Source: Elysia chlorotica (Eukaryota > Mollusca > Gastropoda > Plakobranchidae). From it: a stretch of DNA of 64,000 nt. This document shows, piece after piece, positions 41,801-55,700 of this stretch. The notes under the pieces are model-generated. The model ran no database searches, had not been told where the DNA came from, and worked only from the letters and a program-made list of their open reading frames with translations. The position numbers and the translations under genes are program-made. The DNA lies in NCBI GenBank assembly GCA_003991915.1, contig RQTK01000238.1, positions 513,322-577,321 of the forward strand. Direction: 5' to 3'. How positions within the stretch are numbered: position 1 is the stretch's first letter; every line of letters begins with the position of its first letter.

Positions 41801-44800
41801 AAGTTATAAATACTAGTCACCTCAGTTGTATAATGTCCCATATCATTTTTAATTTAGATTTAGAAATGACATGGGACGTTAAACAAACGAGGTGTTGTAC
41901 TAAAGGTAGATATTCATTCAAACAGCTTTTACTTTTGTGACTAATCCATACTTGCCTATTTGTACCGATTTGATTGGTACATACCGATTTTCATCGCCAA
42001 TCCTGATTACCACAGGAATGGCCTGATTTCACACACACACACGCATTGATATCTGCCTCTGTTTGCCGCTCTCAAGACACCCAGGACTAGCCCACAGCCG
42101 TCAGCTGCAGCAACAATGTCATTGTTGAGTTTTGGGCCCTACCAGCGTGACCTAATGCCCCTTATATCACCACCCCTATGCTTAGTGGAGCCAGATAATT
42201 GCTATCCTGCTAAATGGCTAGAAATACATCATCTTGGATTTTAACCTTTTTTAAACAGGGATTTCACTTTCCTAAGTTTTTTTCTTCAGTTGTGTTGTGC
42301 CTATATCTTTCAACAGCGATTTTGCAGGTCACAGTTTTATCATTCCTTTCAAAGAAGTCCCATACTAGGCTTCTTGACTTTCCGCCGCCACTTGTATCCG
42401 TTTTTTTTAGAAATACAAGGGCGACAAAGCTATCAGTCTATAGACAGCAGTAACCAGTATCTAACTTTTATGTGCAACAATTTTATTTATACAAAATAAG
42501 TGTTATGAATTATATCTCTAAGAAAACAAGGTTTTGACTTTTAAAGTTAAATGGAATAGAGAGGAGATTGAAAATACAACAAACATGATTACGACGGATA
42601 GATCTGGACTAGATCTAGTTATGGAAATTGTTTTTAAATTAAGTTTCGACTGATCGAAAAACAAAGGTAATATAATTATTTCTTAAAAAACAATATAAAT
42701 TACTAAATGTCTGTTTTTTACAGGTGCTTTGTAATATTATATTAAACAATATAAAGGGATCAATTAACTTAGTGGATTGATATAATGAGTGTGAAAAGGA
42801 AGAACAAGGCGTAAATGTATCATAAAAATAAGTACATATATAGTATCAATGAAGTCACTAATTGCTCGAGTTGCAAGGAGAAGAGAAACGGTGAAACAGG
42901 AAGAGAAACATGATAGGAAGGAACACATATCCACATACAAAAATCATGGGCGTTTGTGTAGACCATTTGTTATTCAATAGGGTTGGTAGAAAAAGCTAGG
43001 AATGGACTCACAATCCTTTCTAGTCTGCGACACTTTGCGATCTATACTGGCCACACGGTACACACCTAATAATGCTGTTCATAAGAAAACTAGGCAAATC
43101 GAGGCCTAAATCTACTTGCTAAATCATGCATTTTGTCGCAGACAGAGGTTGAATCGTGTTGCCAACCACCGTTCCTCACCTCCAGTTCGCCAGCAGCTCT
43201 CACGGTTACACGGAAATAGACATCTCATAAGCCATTTACCAAAGCTTATAGAGCGAACCGCACTCTGTCGTGGTTGAAAGGTGAAGGTCATCTTAGCCAG
43301 TTGCAAGCTGGCTCAGGCGGTTGAAGCAAGGGGAGGAACTGCGACAAGTGGTTTTGAAAAAATGCCTAACCGTCTCAGCACAACTAACAATGTGTTTTAT
43401 TTTTGTGGTCACATGGTGAATAGTAAAAAGTCATATTACAAAAGTGATATTTTCTATCTACCCATAACTTTTCGTTAAAATGACAATGTTTCATTCATCT
43501 GAAAAATATATGGTAGTGCTCTTTTTAAAATACATATTTTTATGCCTTTTTATTCCAGGCTACCAACGTTTTAATTAATAAAATGGAATAATTTTACATA
43601 ATAATTAGGGAGAACTTATTGATAATTGTTGGTCTTTTTTTTTTTATAATAGCTTTAAATGAGATGGTTACCGTTGTAAGAACGAAATCAATTTTTCTTT
43701 AGCACCATGTCAAAGGATGAATTTAAGGGTAAGGTTTTAAATTGGGGCTCCAGAAAGAACAAGGTCTGGATCTAGTAAATTAAAGTATTTAATACATCTA
43801 TTTAAGACCACTGAACACAGAATCTTGCCTACGTTAGGCACAAAAGAGCAAGACCCTGTGTTGATCAAAGTATCTCCCTGATTCAGTACTGCCGGCATAG
43901 AATAAAAAAACTATGTTCCCTGTTAAATGTTACAAGGAAAGGGAGAAGATGGAAGACGGAAAGATCTATATCTTCATAGACTGGATTTGGGAACATAGAT
44001 CTAATCTAGATATGCTATTTTTGAAACGGATAGTTACTGTTGAATTCCAGCCTGCTGCTAAACCTTTATAACACACTTCTTTTAACACAGTTGGCTTAAA
44101 AATTCTTAGAATGTAATGTTGGAATCCTTTTTTTTTTTTAAAGGAATATTATTTTAATAACCCCCAAGAGACATCGTACACAAGTTGTGATCTTTTTGTG
44201 GACACCTGATTTCTCAAATTCCCTGTTAAATTGGCGATTGATTCTTGAAGACTGACACCTCCAAAGAAACTTAACTGGATTTAAGGGGACATAAATATTG
44301 TTAACTGAATCTAATAAGCTTGGCTATGGGCTATATTTGCAGTGACTGGTCGCACTAATTGTTTTTTCAAAACTTGGCAGCTATGTAATCTCAATAATTT
44401 ATATTTTACCTGTACACCTTTGTTTTTGCTCTGGGAGTACCTAAATAGGGCTTTTTCAAGTAGGCAGGTTTGCTTATCCAACTGTTGAGATACTGTTCGA
44501 GGCTGGTTGGTACTGTATTTTTTTTGTTTTTTTTTGTTTTGTTTAATATTTGGTAATAGGTTACTCTCTACATTTGAAGTACATTTCTTCACTCTGATAA
44601 TCCTCATCACCACTACTCTTGTAAGAAATAAAGTTTAATGCATATTTAATTGTTTTACTCCTTTTTTTCTTTTTCTATCTCTATTTTAATGCTGTGCTCA
44701 ACTTTTACAGGATGCAAAAAAAATCCCCCAGGAGGAATCCACAAATGACTCAATCATTTCTTTTACAGTAAGTTAATTTCTTTTTAAATGTCTTGTAGAA

Positions 44801-45538
44801 CAACTTTTTTAGGGGATTTAAGAGTTTTATTAGTGGATGGATCCAGACCTGCCAATTTTTGTTGATTTTTCGATTTTTTGGGGACTCAAAATTATGTGCA
44901 AACATTTAAAGGAGTATCAATTAGACATCTTTTCATTAATAAATGGCCTTTTTGAAGATTGTTGTTGATTCTTGGCAGCATTATATTTTCGGCTAATTGG
45001 AGTCTTAAAGACCTGTCCAGTGATTTGCGGGGGTCCTGGTAAATGTGTTTGTAGGTAAACTTTTTAAAATTTATGGTGGTGAACCTTCTTGGTGATCAAC
45101 TTCTGTAAATTTACAGATTTTCAGTTTTTAAAAAGTAAGTTCAGTAAAGGTCTGTCATTAGTTATGTCCTGATGCCATGCCCCTGTGCTCAAAAGGTACC
45201 GTACAATTATAACAATCCAGCTGGCATCACTGTATTCTTTGTGATCCGTCCTTATTGATATAAATTACTAGCTGGAGTACCCGTTCATACAAACCGGTTG
45301 AATAAAGTGTAATAATATTGTTTGTAAGTTGGTTCTTTTTGAAAGGGGAACTTCTAGACCCCTTGCCATCAGTTAATATTATTTTTGCTTCCTCCATATT
45401 TTTTTTTATTAAATGAAATTATTTTCTCTTCTTTTTATTTAATTTCTTTATCTCTTTTTTTGTACTTTTCTTTTTTATTCTCTTTATATATTCCTCCTTT
45501 AATAAAAATTCACTATTACTTTTTTTCTTTAAAAAAAA

Positions 45539-45622
<84 letters not shown>

Positions 45623-46722
45623 TATATGTTTTATCTAGACAGCTACGCTACTACTGCTGCTAATGATGGACAGCTTTTACCCCTTGAAGCACATGAACAT
45701 GATTTGATTAATGTCTCCTAGGTTCTTCTAAGTCCAATACGGTGACTGGCCCCAAGACTTACATCTGACAATTTTATGTGCTGCCACGCATTTGACAGGG
45801 CGGGGATATCATGACTCCTGTCTTAGCTGGTCACATTATACTGACGCAGGCCCTGACCCAACGTACATGGGACTAAAATCGAAAAAGCAAAGAAAAAAAA
45901 CTGCCAATCGTTGTACTCGAACCCTGCACCTCCTGATCTGAAGACCAATGCTCTACCACATTAGCTAATTCGCCCTCCGTGCAAATGCGGTGCAACTGGA
46001 TGTAATGAAAAAATGGTGCTGAATTTGATATTAGATCTAGAATCTAGATCTATAAAACCCTTTTCATTAGTTAAGCCTAGATTGTAGATCTAGAAAGATT
46101 GCTCAAGTAAGCCAAGATTTTTGATTTAGGTAGATTGCTTAAGTAAGCCTAGATTCTAGATCTATATCTAGATAGATTGCTGAAGTCCAGCTGTAGAGGC
46201 AGTGCATGGAACTGACTCGGTTGTCTATATTGCTTTGACTAACCAAGCCTAGATCTAGTTATTATAAAAGACAATCCAGAAATCTAAAGGCGAACTTTTT
46301 TTATTTTTAATTATAATTAATTGATGAAAAAATAAATCAATAATGGACCAGGTAAACAAAGTATTTAGTAAGAGGTAGCTTCTGTGAAAATTTCATAATT
46401 ATAGGTTGAGCCGTATTCGAACCTTTTGAGAACCCCTCGATTCTACTAAAGTAATTATATATATATAGATAATAACTGGAAATTATCACGGGTATTTATG
46501 GCAAATCTAGACGGCACAGTGGAAACCCAGTTGAATGTGTCTTGTGAAGCACAGATGAAGCATAGGGTGTTACAGTTTAAAGTCTGGCATTTTGTATCAT
46601 ATTTTCTTTCATTTCTTGTCTAATGATCGTACATTTTTTCTTGTCATTTTGTTTTCAAGCCTTCCTCATATCGACGAACCAGTTCTATTGGCTCGCTGAG
46701 ATCTGTTACAAGACCTTTGCAG
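38835..46722 (+). CDS. NUP153: NUP153 exons a-f: N-terminal region
   Basis: Exons 38835-38999, 39824-39936, 41402-41509, 41676-41798, 44711-44767, 46660-46722. They encode the basic, Ser-rich region: KKAVDAARLRMSDSYLDEP, LWSPEGVRLRKALVPP, GDSSFYSGKTCYGGSAARRR, TAQRILETLDRMSTPLG, DAKKIPQEES, SYRRTSSIGSLRSVTRP. The GKTxYGG and TARRILxxLExMSSPLADAKRIP motifs are the strongest family signatures. RRRKNLNTS could be part of a nuclear targeting signal. Confidence 0.9.
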
Positions 46723-49700
46723 GTGTGTTTTTTAAATATTTGTATATGTTTAAACAACTGCGTTGATTTGGCATCGGATGATGAGCATTATTTTCTTCAG
46801 AAATTTGTGAAGACGCCTTCAAATGTCTGAACCACTGATGATGCTGGTACCAGGATATTTTTTAACCCTTTTTGATCCTAAAACCGATACTTAAGGTTTC
46901 TAAACTTCATTAGTTTTTAGTGAAATCACTTATAATCTTGTGATCTGACTTGTCATTTTGATTTCTCTGAATCACAACAATAATTTTTTTATTTTTTCAT
47001 TTTACCTATTAGTACTATGTCTCTTTTATGCAAATTGTTTAATCCTACAAGTGTCGCTAGTATTTAGTGTGCAGTGATGGGCTATATTTGGTACTTCCAC
47101 ATCATACATATACATGTATTGTTACTAATCCTTGTCTTCCAACTTGTAAAATTTTTTCTATACAAACATAATGAATTGGACCTCCACCCAGTGTGTCAAG
47201 TCTATACTTGATTTGAACCTCCTACTTCAGGGAAAGGAAGTGTATCCCTCATAAAACCTTATTTTTAATGAATCATTGTACTTTTAGTACAGAATTGGGA
47301 CGGGTCTCAGCTTTTTGTTAGGATTCTTTATAGGCATTTACAGACCTGCCAACATAACGCTTTGGGCGTAATTTATTACCCTCTATGTTGTAGTAGTACA
47401 TGTGGTAGTTGCTGTAGTAATAGATAGTATAACACAGGAGTAAATAATAATTGCAAGCTTTTAAAAATTGGTTTAAAAACGGTTTGCAAAGTTAAGATTC
47501 CCTAGGAGATGGAGTGTAAATCATTGACAGCAACATTACATAGTTGTTTCAGCAATTAATCCAGTGTAATTTGCAAAAGGCAAGAAAAAGTAATAAAGCG
47601 TGTTGACTATACTAGATCTAAGTGCAAGCAACAAACTGAACAAAAGATGATTATAATATACATAGGCCTATTGTCTAGGTCTACCCGTCTTCTAATATGG
47701 CGCATAGCATCAATAGTTTGGCTATTGCAGTAGGATCATAGTCATTTACGTCTAGCCTTACGTGTGACCGTCTACAGTGAGGCGGTTATGAGCTGGCTTT
47801 TTGTTCTAGACGGCTATGGCTAGACCTTGTCGAGGTTTTTATTATCACTGGTTTTTATATCTTTCTACATTGTGGTTATCGATGAACACGTTTTTTCCGT
47901 GCTAGAGCATTATATTGTTTTACTTTTTTTAGTTCTATGAACAGTCACAGCGCTTCACGTTTATGTGGTGTTTCGTACCGTCACAATACTACTGCGGTTA
48001 AGTTAGGGTTCAAGGTTTATTAACAAACTCTAAATGAACGAACAGAAGACGATGTAAAGATTATAGATACGTTTATTAACAAGTCGATGGACTGAACAAG
48101 ACTGAGGAGACACTGATGGGACAACATGAATATCAGTACTATAGTGCATATGGTGACAGGTGAAGAGGAGGATAGGCAGAGTAGGCAGAGGTGTCATGTA
48201 GGTCATAGGTGTGGCCCGCAGCGCCAGGCTAAGTTCAAGACTTAATTAAATCTATATACGTAACATGTGGTCTATTGCCCAACTCTATGTCACTGGTGCT
48301 TGTGTGCCCAAATGATAAAATTAAGCTATAAAACCACTGAAACCTTACTAATACAACTCAGAAGTAAGTTTAATTAATTTTTAAGGGCTTTTAGATAGAC
48401 TTGCAACCAAATTTTGGTGTTTAGTCCTGCTGTCTCAGAGCGAGTCTAAACTTGCACCAAAATTTAGTACTATGAACTTCCCATGAATACGTTAAATTAA
48501 CATTTCAGACACAAGTTACGTCCGACTTTTATGCCTACGCCTTCTTATGAATACGGCCCTCAGAGTTTGGTTTGAAATTTGCTTGAAAATGGTGAAATTC
48601 CAAGCTTTGTATTAGATCTAGTTCTGGGCGAAAAATTGCACTTAAAAAAGCTGAACAACGCTTGAAGTGTTATATAAATGTTAATGGGGTTTACATGAGA
48701 TTTTTGGTAGAGCTCAGTAACAAAAGTAGACACATAGAAAGCAAAACTGAACTGCCGATGACAGGCAGTGTAGGTTGGAATGAGTTAAGGTAAAAAAGGG
48801 AAAATGAATGCACCATGCATGCATGCAGATTTGAGATAAAAAATATTATAAAAAAACTATTTGCTTAATTATCTTGATTATTTTGCATCAGATGATGAGC
48901 TATTTTTTTTCAGAATTTTGTGAAGACATCCTTAAATGTCTGAACCACTGATGATGCAGGTGCCATATTACTTTTATCGGCTATGGCATTTCAGTAAATT
49001 TTTTGGCTCTTAACTGGTTTTGTGTTTTTTTAGATTCATGTTTCCTTTTCTCGTGAGGGCAGCGTTCTATAAATGTAAATAAGGTTTACATGAGATTTTT
49101 GGTAGTACTAAGTAACAAAAGTAGACACATAGAAAGCAAAACTGAACTGCCGGTAACAGGCGGTGTAGGTGAACAATATAGTGGTTCATACAGGCGAAGG
49201 CGGGCAGTGTAGGTTGGAATGTGTTAAGATAAAAAAGGGAAAATTAATGCACCATACATGCAGACAGATTTGAGATTTTTAAAAAAAGTATATAAAAAGA
49301 TATTGCTTAGTTATCTTGATTATTTTGCATCAGATGATGAACAATTTTTTTTCAGAACTTTGTGAAGACATCCTTAAATGTCTGAACCACTGATGATGCA
49401 GGTGCCATCTTACTTTTATCGGCTATGGCATTTCAGTAAATTTTTTTTGCTCTTAACTGGTTTTGTATTTTTTTAGATTCATGTTTCCTTTTCTCGTGAG
49501 GGCAGCATTCTAAAAATGTAAATAAGGCTTACATGAGATTGTTGGTAGTATTAAGTAACAAAAGTAGACACATAGAAAGCAAAACTGAACTGCCGGTAAC
49601 AGGCGGTGTAGGTGAACAATATAGTGGTTCATACAGGCGAAGGCGGGCAGTGTAGGTTGGAATGTGTTAAGATAAAAAAGGGAAAATTAATGCACCATAC

Positions 49701-52700
49701 ATGCAGACAGATTTGAGATAAAAAAATATATATTAAAAAAAAAAGATATTGCCTTATTACCTTGATTATTTTGCATCAGATGATGAACAATTTTTTTCAG
49801 AACTTTGTGAAGACATCCTTAAATGTCTGAACCACTGATGATGCAAGTGCCATATTACTTTTTATCAGCATTGGAGTGTCAGTAAAAAATTGTTGGCTCC
49901 GGTTAAATTTTTTTAGACTTCATGTTTCATTTACTCGTGAGGGCAGACAATTTTCAGTCGGCTTATTACAATGACAGCAGCTAATGTGTATCTTTTATAT
50001 TTCAGTTAAGGTTTTCATGACAGCAGCTTATGTGTATCTTTTATATTTCAGTTAAGTAAGGTTTCCGTTTTTTCAAAGTTCTTCCTAAGAAGAGCACATT
50101 CTATGGGATCGTTTTTTCTGTGGATGTTGCCAGATAATTTGAAAGCATGATTTATGAATGTCTCAAGGATTCTTTATCATTACTATGAACAGCTGCCAAG
50201 CAGAGGTCCTCCTACGTCACAAAATAAAGCCTTGTCTCAAGCAGAGTTGGCAAGAAACAGAAACAGACTACCTATTATGGATCATCGGCGCACCGAAGAC
50301 AACAACTCTAATTTCATAATCTCGCAGGTAACAAGCCACTGTTTATAGAATGGAAAGTGTTAAAAGATTGTTTGAACATGTTAGTTGTAATGAGATATGC
50401 ATTTAGAATGTTTTTGACCTCCCTAGTACGTTCAGCCCTATTTGGTTGAAAAAATACTTATTTGTCAGTATCCGGTTTAAAATTTAGTGTCACGTTGATC
50501 GCTGAGTGCTTGCTGCCATTTTCGACATGTTAACCCCCAGACCTGTCTACTTATACCGATAAATGTATCGATTTTTCAAATTGTAGATATAATAGTTTTT
50601 TTCCCTCTTAATCTGTCGCTAATGAAGAGACCCAAGACAAGCTTGTTTCTGCGCGACATAAAGCTCATGACCCGCACCTATTACATTTCAGCCGTCCGCT
50701 TTGACGACATATTTGTCATAGGCCTATTCTTTTAGATCTAAGTTTCTGAGATGTTCAAAAGGGTACCAGACCTGCCAACATTCTTAAATCAACCAAGTAG
50801 GCAGCCAATAATTAATAGAAATTTATGTTGTTTCAGGAACCATCAAGTGTGCCTGAAGCCATTAGATCATCTTCAAGAGATCAACTGTCCTGTCAAGTAC
50901 CTGCCTCTGGCACCACTGGAAAATTAAAATCCAAAAAGTTCTCCCAACATTTATCTTCTAGAAAGGATGAGGATGATGAGGTATGAATCAATTGTACCTT
51001 AAACTATGCTTTTCTTTCGTTCACTCGTTCTATTGTTTTTAAGGAACAGCAATCCCCCCCTTTTTTTTTTATATAACACTTCTACTGCTGCTGCTGCTAT
51101 TGTTTTGCTACTACTACTACAGACCTGCCTACTTGTACCGATTTGATCGGTACGTACCGATTTTCGTCGTCAATCCCGATTTCCCGATTTCCACTGAAAT
51201 GTACCGATTTTTCAAACTGTGAAGATATTCAGCACGATCGCCGATTTTTTTTCTTCAATATCTGCCTCTGTTCGTCGCTCATCAAGAGACCCAAGACTAG
51301 CCCGTTTTTTCGTTTGCATAAAGCTCATGTCCCGCACCTATTACATTTCATCCGAGTCCGTCTTGTCGTTTTTTGTCATAGGCTTAGGGCCATGCGTTCT
51401 TTATCGAAGCCTATTCTCTTAGATCTTAGTGTCTGAGATGATCGAAAGGGTACTGAAAGTACACCTCCCCAAGCTGCCAACCCACCCCTTTTTTTTTTTA
51501 AATAGCTGCTCCTATATCAACTAGCTTTAAAGATATATGAGGCTGGAAAGTCATGCCAAAATTTAAGTGCATTGCTGAAAGTAATTTCAATCTCCCTGAC
51601 AATGCCATTTGCCTAAAAAATCCAGGACTTTTTGCTCTCCAAAGCTCCGTCATAGTATGAGACCTCATGTACTGGATCTGTAATCTCTTTACTTATTAAA
51701 AAATGTTCTGTAATTACTTGTTTACAGAATACACTTTTGCAATTTTATCAGTAACAAACCTGGAAGTGGTTATAATAACCAACTCTGGCAGCCTTTTGTT
51801 AAAATTACTTAATGATCCAACTATTGGTTGTGACAGCAGTTGGAGCCATAATTTTATGATGTACTTAAATCTGAAGGTGACACAAAATATTATTGTTAAT
51901 ATTATTATTATTATTATTAACTGCACGTTAATCAAATAATAATAATAATAATAATAATAATATCATCATCATCATCATCATCGGTATTTTGATTAACGTG
52001 CATTAATAATATTTTTTTTGTTTGTAGCAAACATAAGTGCCTTTTGAATTGGATTCATTTGTGGGATGTAACTAATACAGCCTGTGATACAATTTCTCTA
52101 TATCCCAACACAACAACCCAGTACTCTTAGCTTTTTAGGCTTCATCCCTTGTACAAGCAGGCTGCAAAGGATAAGAAGCCAAATCATGTATGCTTCTTAT
52201 AAAGTCTCATATTATTATCTTATGCTATTAGTAGAAAAGTGGCAACTTGAAAAAAGAAGAAAACAAGAGGCAGATTTGAAAACGGGGTTACACCTGCACA
52301 GTTTTTGGACTACTTGTCTTTACAGCTTTCATGAAAAAGTAAAATGCAACTCTGTTTTTTTGTTTTTTTTCCTTCAATAAAATATATTTTCTTCTCTTCA
52401 AAAATACAGGTTCCTATGGTTCCAAATCTGCGAACAGACTTTACTCTACCCATCTCCAATATCAACCCTATATCATTCTCATCACAAACGAATACAGCAG
52501 TCACATCTGCGGCGAGTAGCATTCCTTCAAGGGTTGATACCTCAACATTACAGTTTACTTTCTCAACACCAATTAAGGAGAGAAGACCCTCTGCCACTAA
52601 TCAGTCTCTGAACAATCCACATCTGGTAAAATTTTCTAGCAACTAGTAAAATTTAAAAAAAATTCATTTCAGTACCAGTAAATTACTTTCCTTTGAATTT

Positions 52701-55700
52701 TATTTGGTGTAAAGAGCTTTTTAAAAAAATTTTGTAAGTCTTTATTTTGTAGAAAGTTTATTTTGAATCTCCAAGGCCCTTTAAGTAACTGCCCTTTAGC
52801 AGTTTTTATGTTCAAGCAGTTATGAGTAAGAAAAATATCATTTATTAAACACAGCATGGAGCAAATTTTCTCTAATAAAAGAGCTGTTAGTGGCGACACT
52901 TCAAAAATATTTTGTCAAATTTGTGAAACAATCCAAAGATTGTCTTCTAATTTGTTTTTTCACAAGGGGTTCAAGTTCAGCTCTCCAATCAAAGCATCAC
53001 AAACTAAGGGGAATGCTGCAGGGGCAGAAGAGGGTTCAAAATCATCACCTGAGCCTGCTGTAGGTGCCTCATCAGCACTGCCTGCTGCCAATTTCTCAAT
53101 ACCTGTGCCACCTTGGGGATCTACAACACCCAAACCAAAACAGGCTTCACCTGACATTGGGGGTAAGCCAAATTTTAAGTATATACACATAGCTGCCAAC
53201 CAGTACGTATAATAAACCATTTACAAAATTAACGAAGTAACAATAGGAACCAAAATTAATGAAACAATTTGCTCTTTGCGCATCTGAAGTCAATGGATCA
53301 GTTTCTTTGCATTCAGTTAAAATTCTTGTGCGATAAAAATCGTATATTATGAGTCTCTTTACGATACGTACTGATAAATAGCGTTTGAACAATACATAAT
53401 GTTGGTTTAGTTTTGATTGTGTAAAGTTTAGTGCTTCACAGCACGTACCCAGATCGGTTTCAGTAACAAAAACAAGAATTCTAGAGTTAACACGACTCCC
53501 TGTATCCTGGTTATTACTTGTACAATAAATTATTCATTTCCCCTCACAGCCACATACACTCCCTACACAAACACATTAATTAAATTGTAATGTTCTTACA
53601 ACACACAGATGTTCGTGAAAAGTATACTTTTTTACAGCTTGTTTCATTAAGCCTGAACACTATACATACATAACAAAGTAAAAACAAAACAACGAAAATC
53701 TTAATTTCTGCACTCTCCAAAAGACAAAATGGTAAAATAAACAACAGTCTAAATGAGAGTACCCATCAGGTTGAGAGTAACGCTCCTGCACAAAGAACGG
53801 GGGACTTGATGATGAATAGCCCGCCGAGATCGGAGACATGGGGCCACTCACATCTCCTCACGGCCTGGTGGGGCAGCCCTGTGTGAGGCACTCGGAGGTT
53901 TGTGCCTGGACCACGTATCTTAGCTCTCAACTCCAAGCTGCTGCTCACCCAGAATTCGCTTCTCGTTGGACACGGGCTGGGCTCACAGACCTACCGTAAT
54001 TCTGGCTCGGGCTGTGCCGGGCCCACAGGTGTCGCCCTGCTGCGTCATCCAATGGCCGAGCAGTGGGCTAGCCCAGGCAGGCGACACACAACCCAGGGCC
54101 AGGCATAGACCTCCGGCGGGGCCACTCGACTGCTGGAACAGCCGGTCGTAACTTTAACAAAATTTGCTATTGAATCGTATGTAAAGCCCCTCCATCTCTG
54201 CTGGGCTTGGCTACATCCAAGTCTAGAGTTCCCCTGCAGCCGTCACTCCAAGCTGGCCAAGAAAACCATTACTCTGTTGTTGTTTTTTGTTTATATTCTC
54301 ACCCCAGAAAACAAATATATTTCCATAGCTGCCAACCAGTACGCATAATACGTATTTAGTACGTATTCGACCTCCCGAGTACGTCCGTCCGTATCTGGTT
54401 GAAAAAATACGTATTTGACGATATTCAGCTAAAAATCGGGTGTTCCGTCGATCGCTCAGTAGTTGCTGCCATTTTCGGCAATAACGCCCGGTTAGCCCAG
54501 CGGTTAACACCGCCCATTCACGTTTTCATCGTCTCATAAGAAGGGTAGGGATCGGCCGAGTCTCTCATCAATTTGTAGATTTAACGTTTACTCGCGGCTC
54601 TTTTCGGTAAAATATACGGTAAATAGTGTACCACAATAGCAGCAATTTTGTTTCCGCCGCCGGCGATCTGTCCATCCGGGAATCCCATAGCTTTGTTTAC
54701 TACTGCGAGGCAGAGATTTTTTTCCAAGAATCCAGTTAGACTGATTTAGACTTCAAACCATCTTCGCTGTCAAACGCCGGTCCCCTCACAGTTTTTACTC
54801 TCGCACGATCAGATAAACAATTTCGTATTTTGTAGGGCTATTCAAATTTCGTATTTTGTAGGGCTAGGCACAATTGCTGCTACTCTTTCACACAGACATA
54901 CACACACACTCACACGCATCCTCGTTGGGCGGCGCATTATTGCATTTGCTCAAAGATGTTACATACCGCACAAGATCTTTTGTCCACTCTTGTTGGTTAT
55001 TTTATATTAAAATATCAAGAAAAATTGGCTACTTAAAATAGAAAAAAATTATTACTAGGCTGAAATTACTTTAATTCTCTTCACAGCTTTCACGTCTCTA
55101 TATAAATCTTGCTTATATAATTATCATCGTCGGGATTCGGGAACATAGATCTGGTATTTTAAATGGATGATTGCTGTTGCCTGTAGCCAACGTGTTGCAA
55201 CTCTAGCCAGATTGATGCCACCGTTATCGATTAGAATTATTGTTAAAAAAATTTTTTGGATGACGATCATTTTAATTACCCATATGTATACATGTATCTA
55301 GATTTTCGATCATTTTCGTACATTTACGATCTTTTCGGCGACACCCGATTTGCGGTATTCCCCGTTAAATTGCCGATGGAATACATATATCCAAACAAAT
55401 CTATCTGTTGTTGCGAAGTAACACTACATCGAATGAAGGTGAATCTAGATCTAGATTGTAGCTTTATATTATAAATCTAGTTGACATACGATGGTATAGA
55501 TCTAGATCTAATTCTGATAAAAATCGAGAAACTAGTGTAGTTGATCTTGAGGGGCGAACTGGTTTAAGTGGCAAAGCGTCTGGTTCTCAGTGCTTAGTTT
55601 AAGGCCGACGGTTGGGCAAATTAAATGTCGGATTTGTACCCTACTGGTTACTTCAGTCAGTGACAATGGTATTCGTTCCAATTGCATTGGGCTTGCTAGA

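Noticed and set aside
45910-45985. Possible functional tRNA gene on the minus strand
   Set aside because: The tRNA-like part continues into the shared SINE body and the 3' acceptor strand is absent.
48900-49870. Repeated NFVKTSLNV-like mini-exons in the 445-base units
   Set aside because: The frame stops within ten codons in every unit, and the other frames are also closed.
50056-50192. Earlier start for the NUP153 exon at the duplicated acceptors
   Set aside because: The frame from those acceptors meets a stop (TGA at 50148) before the conserved exon.
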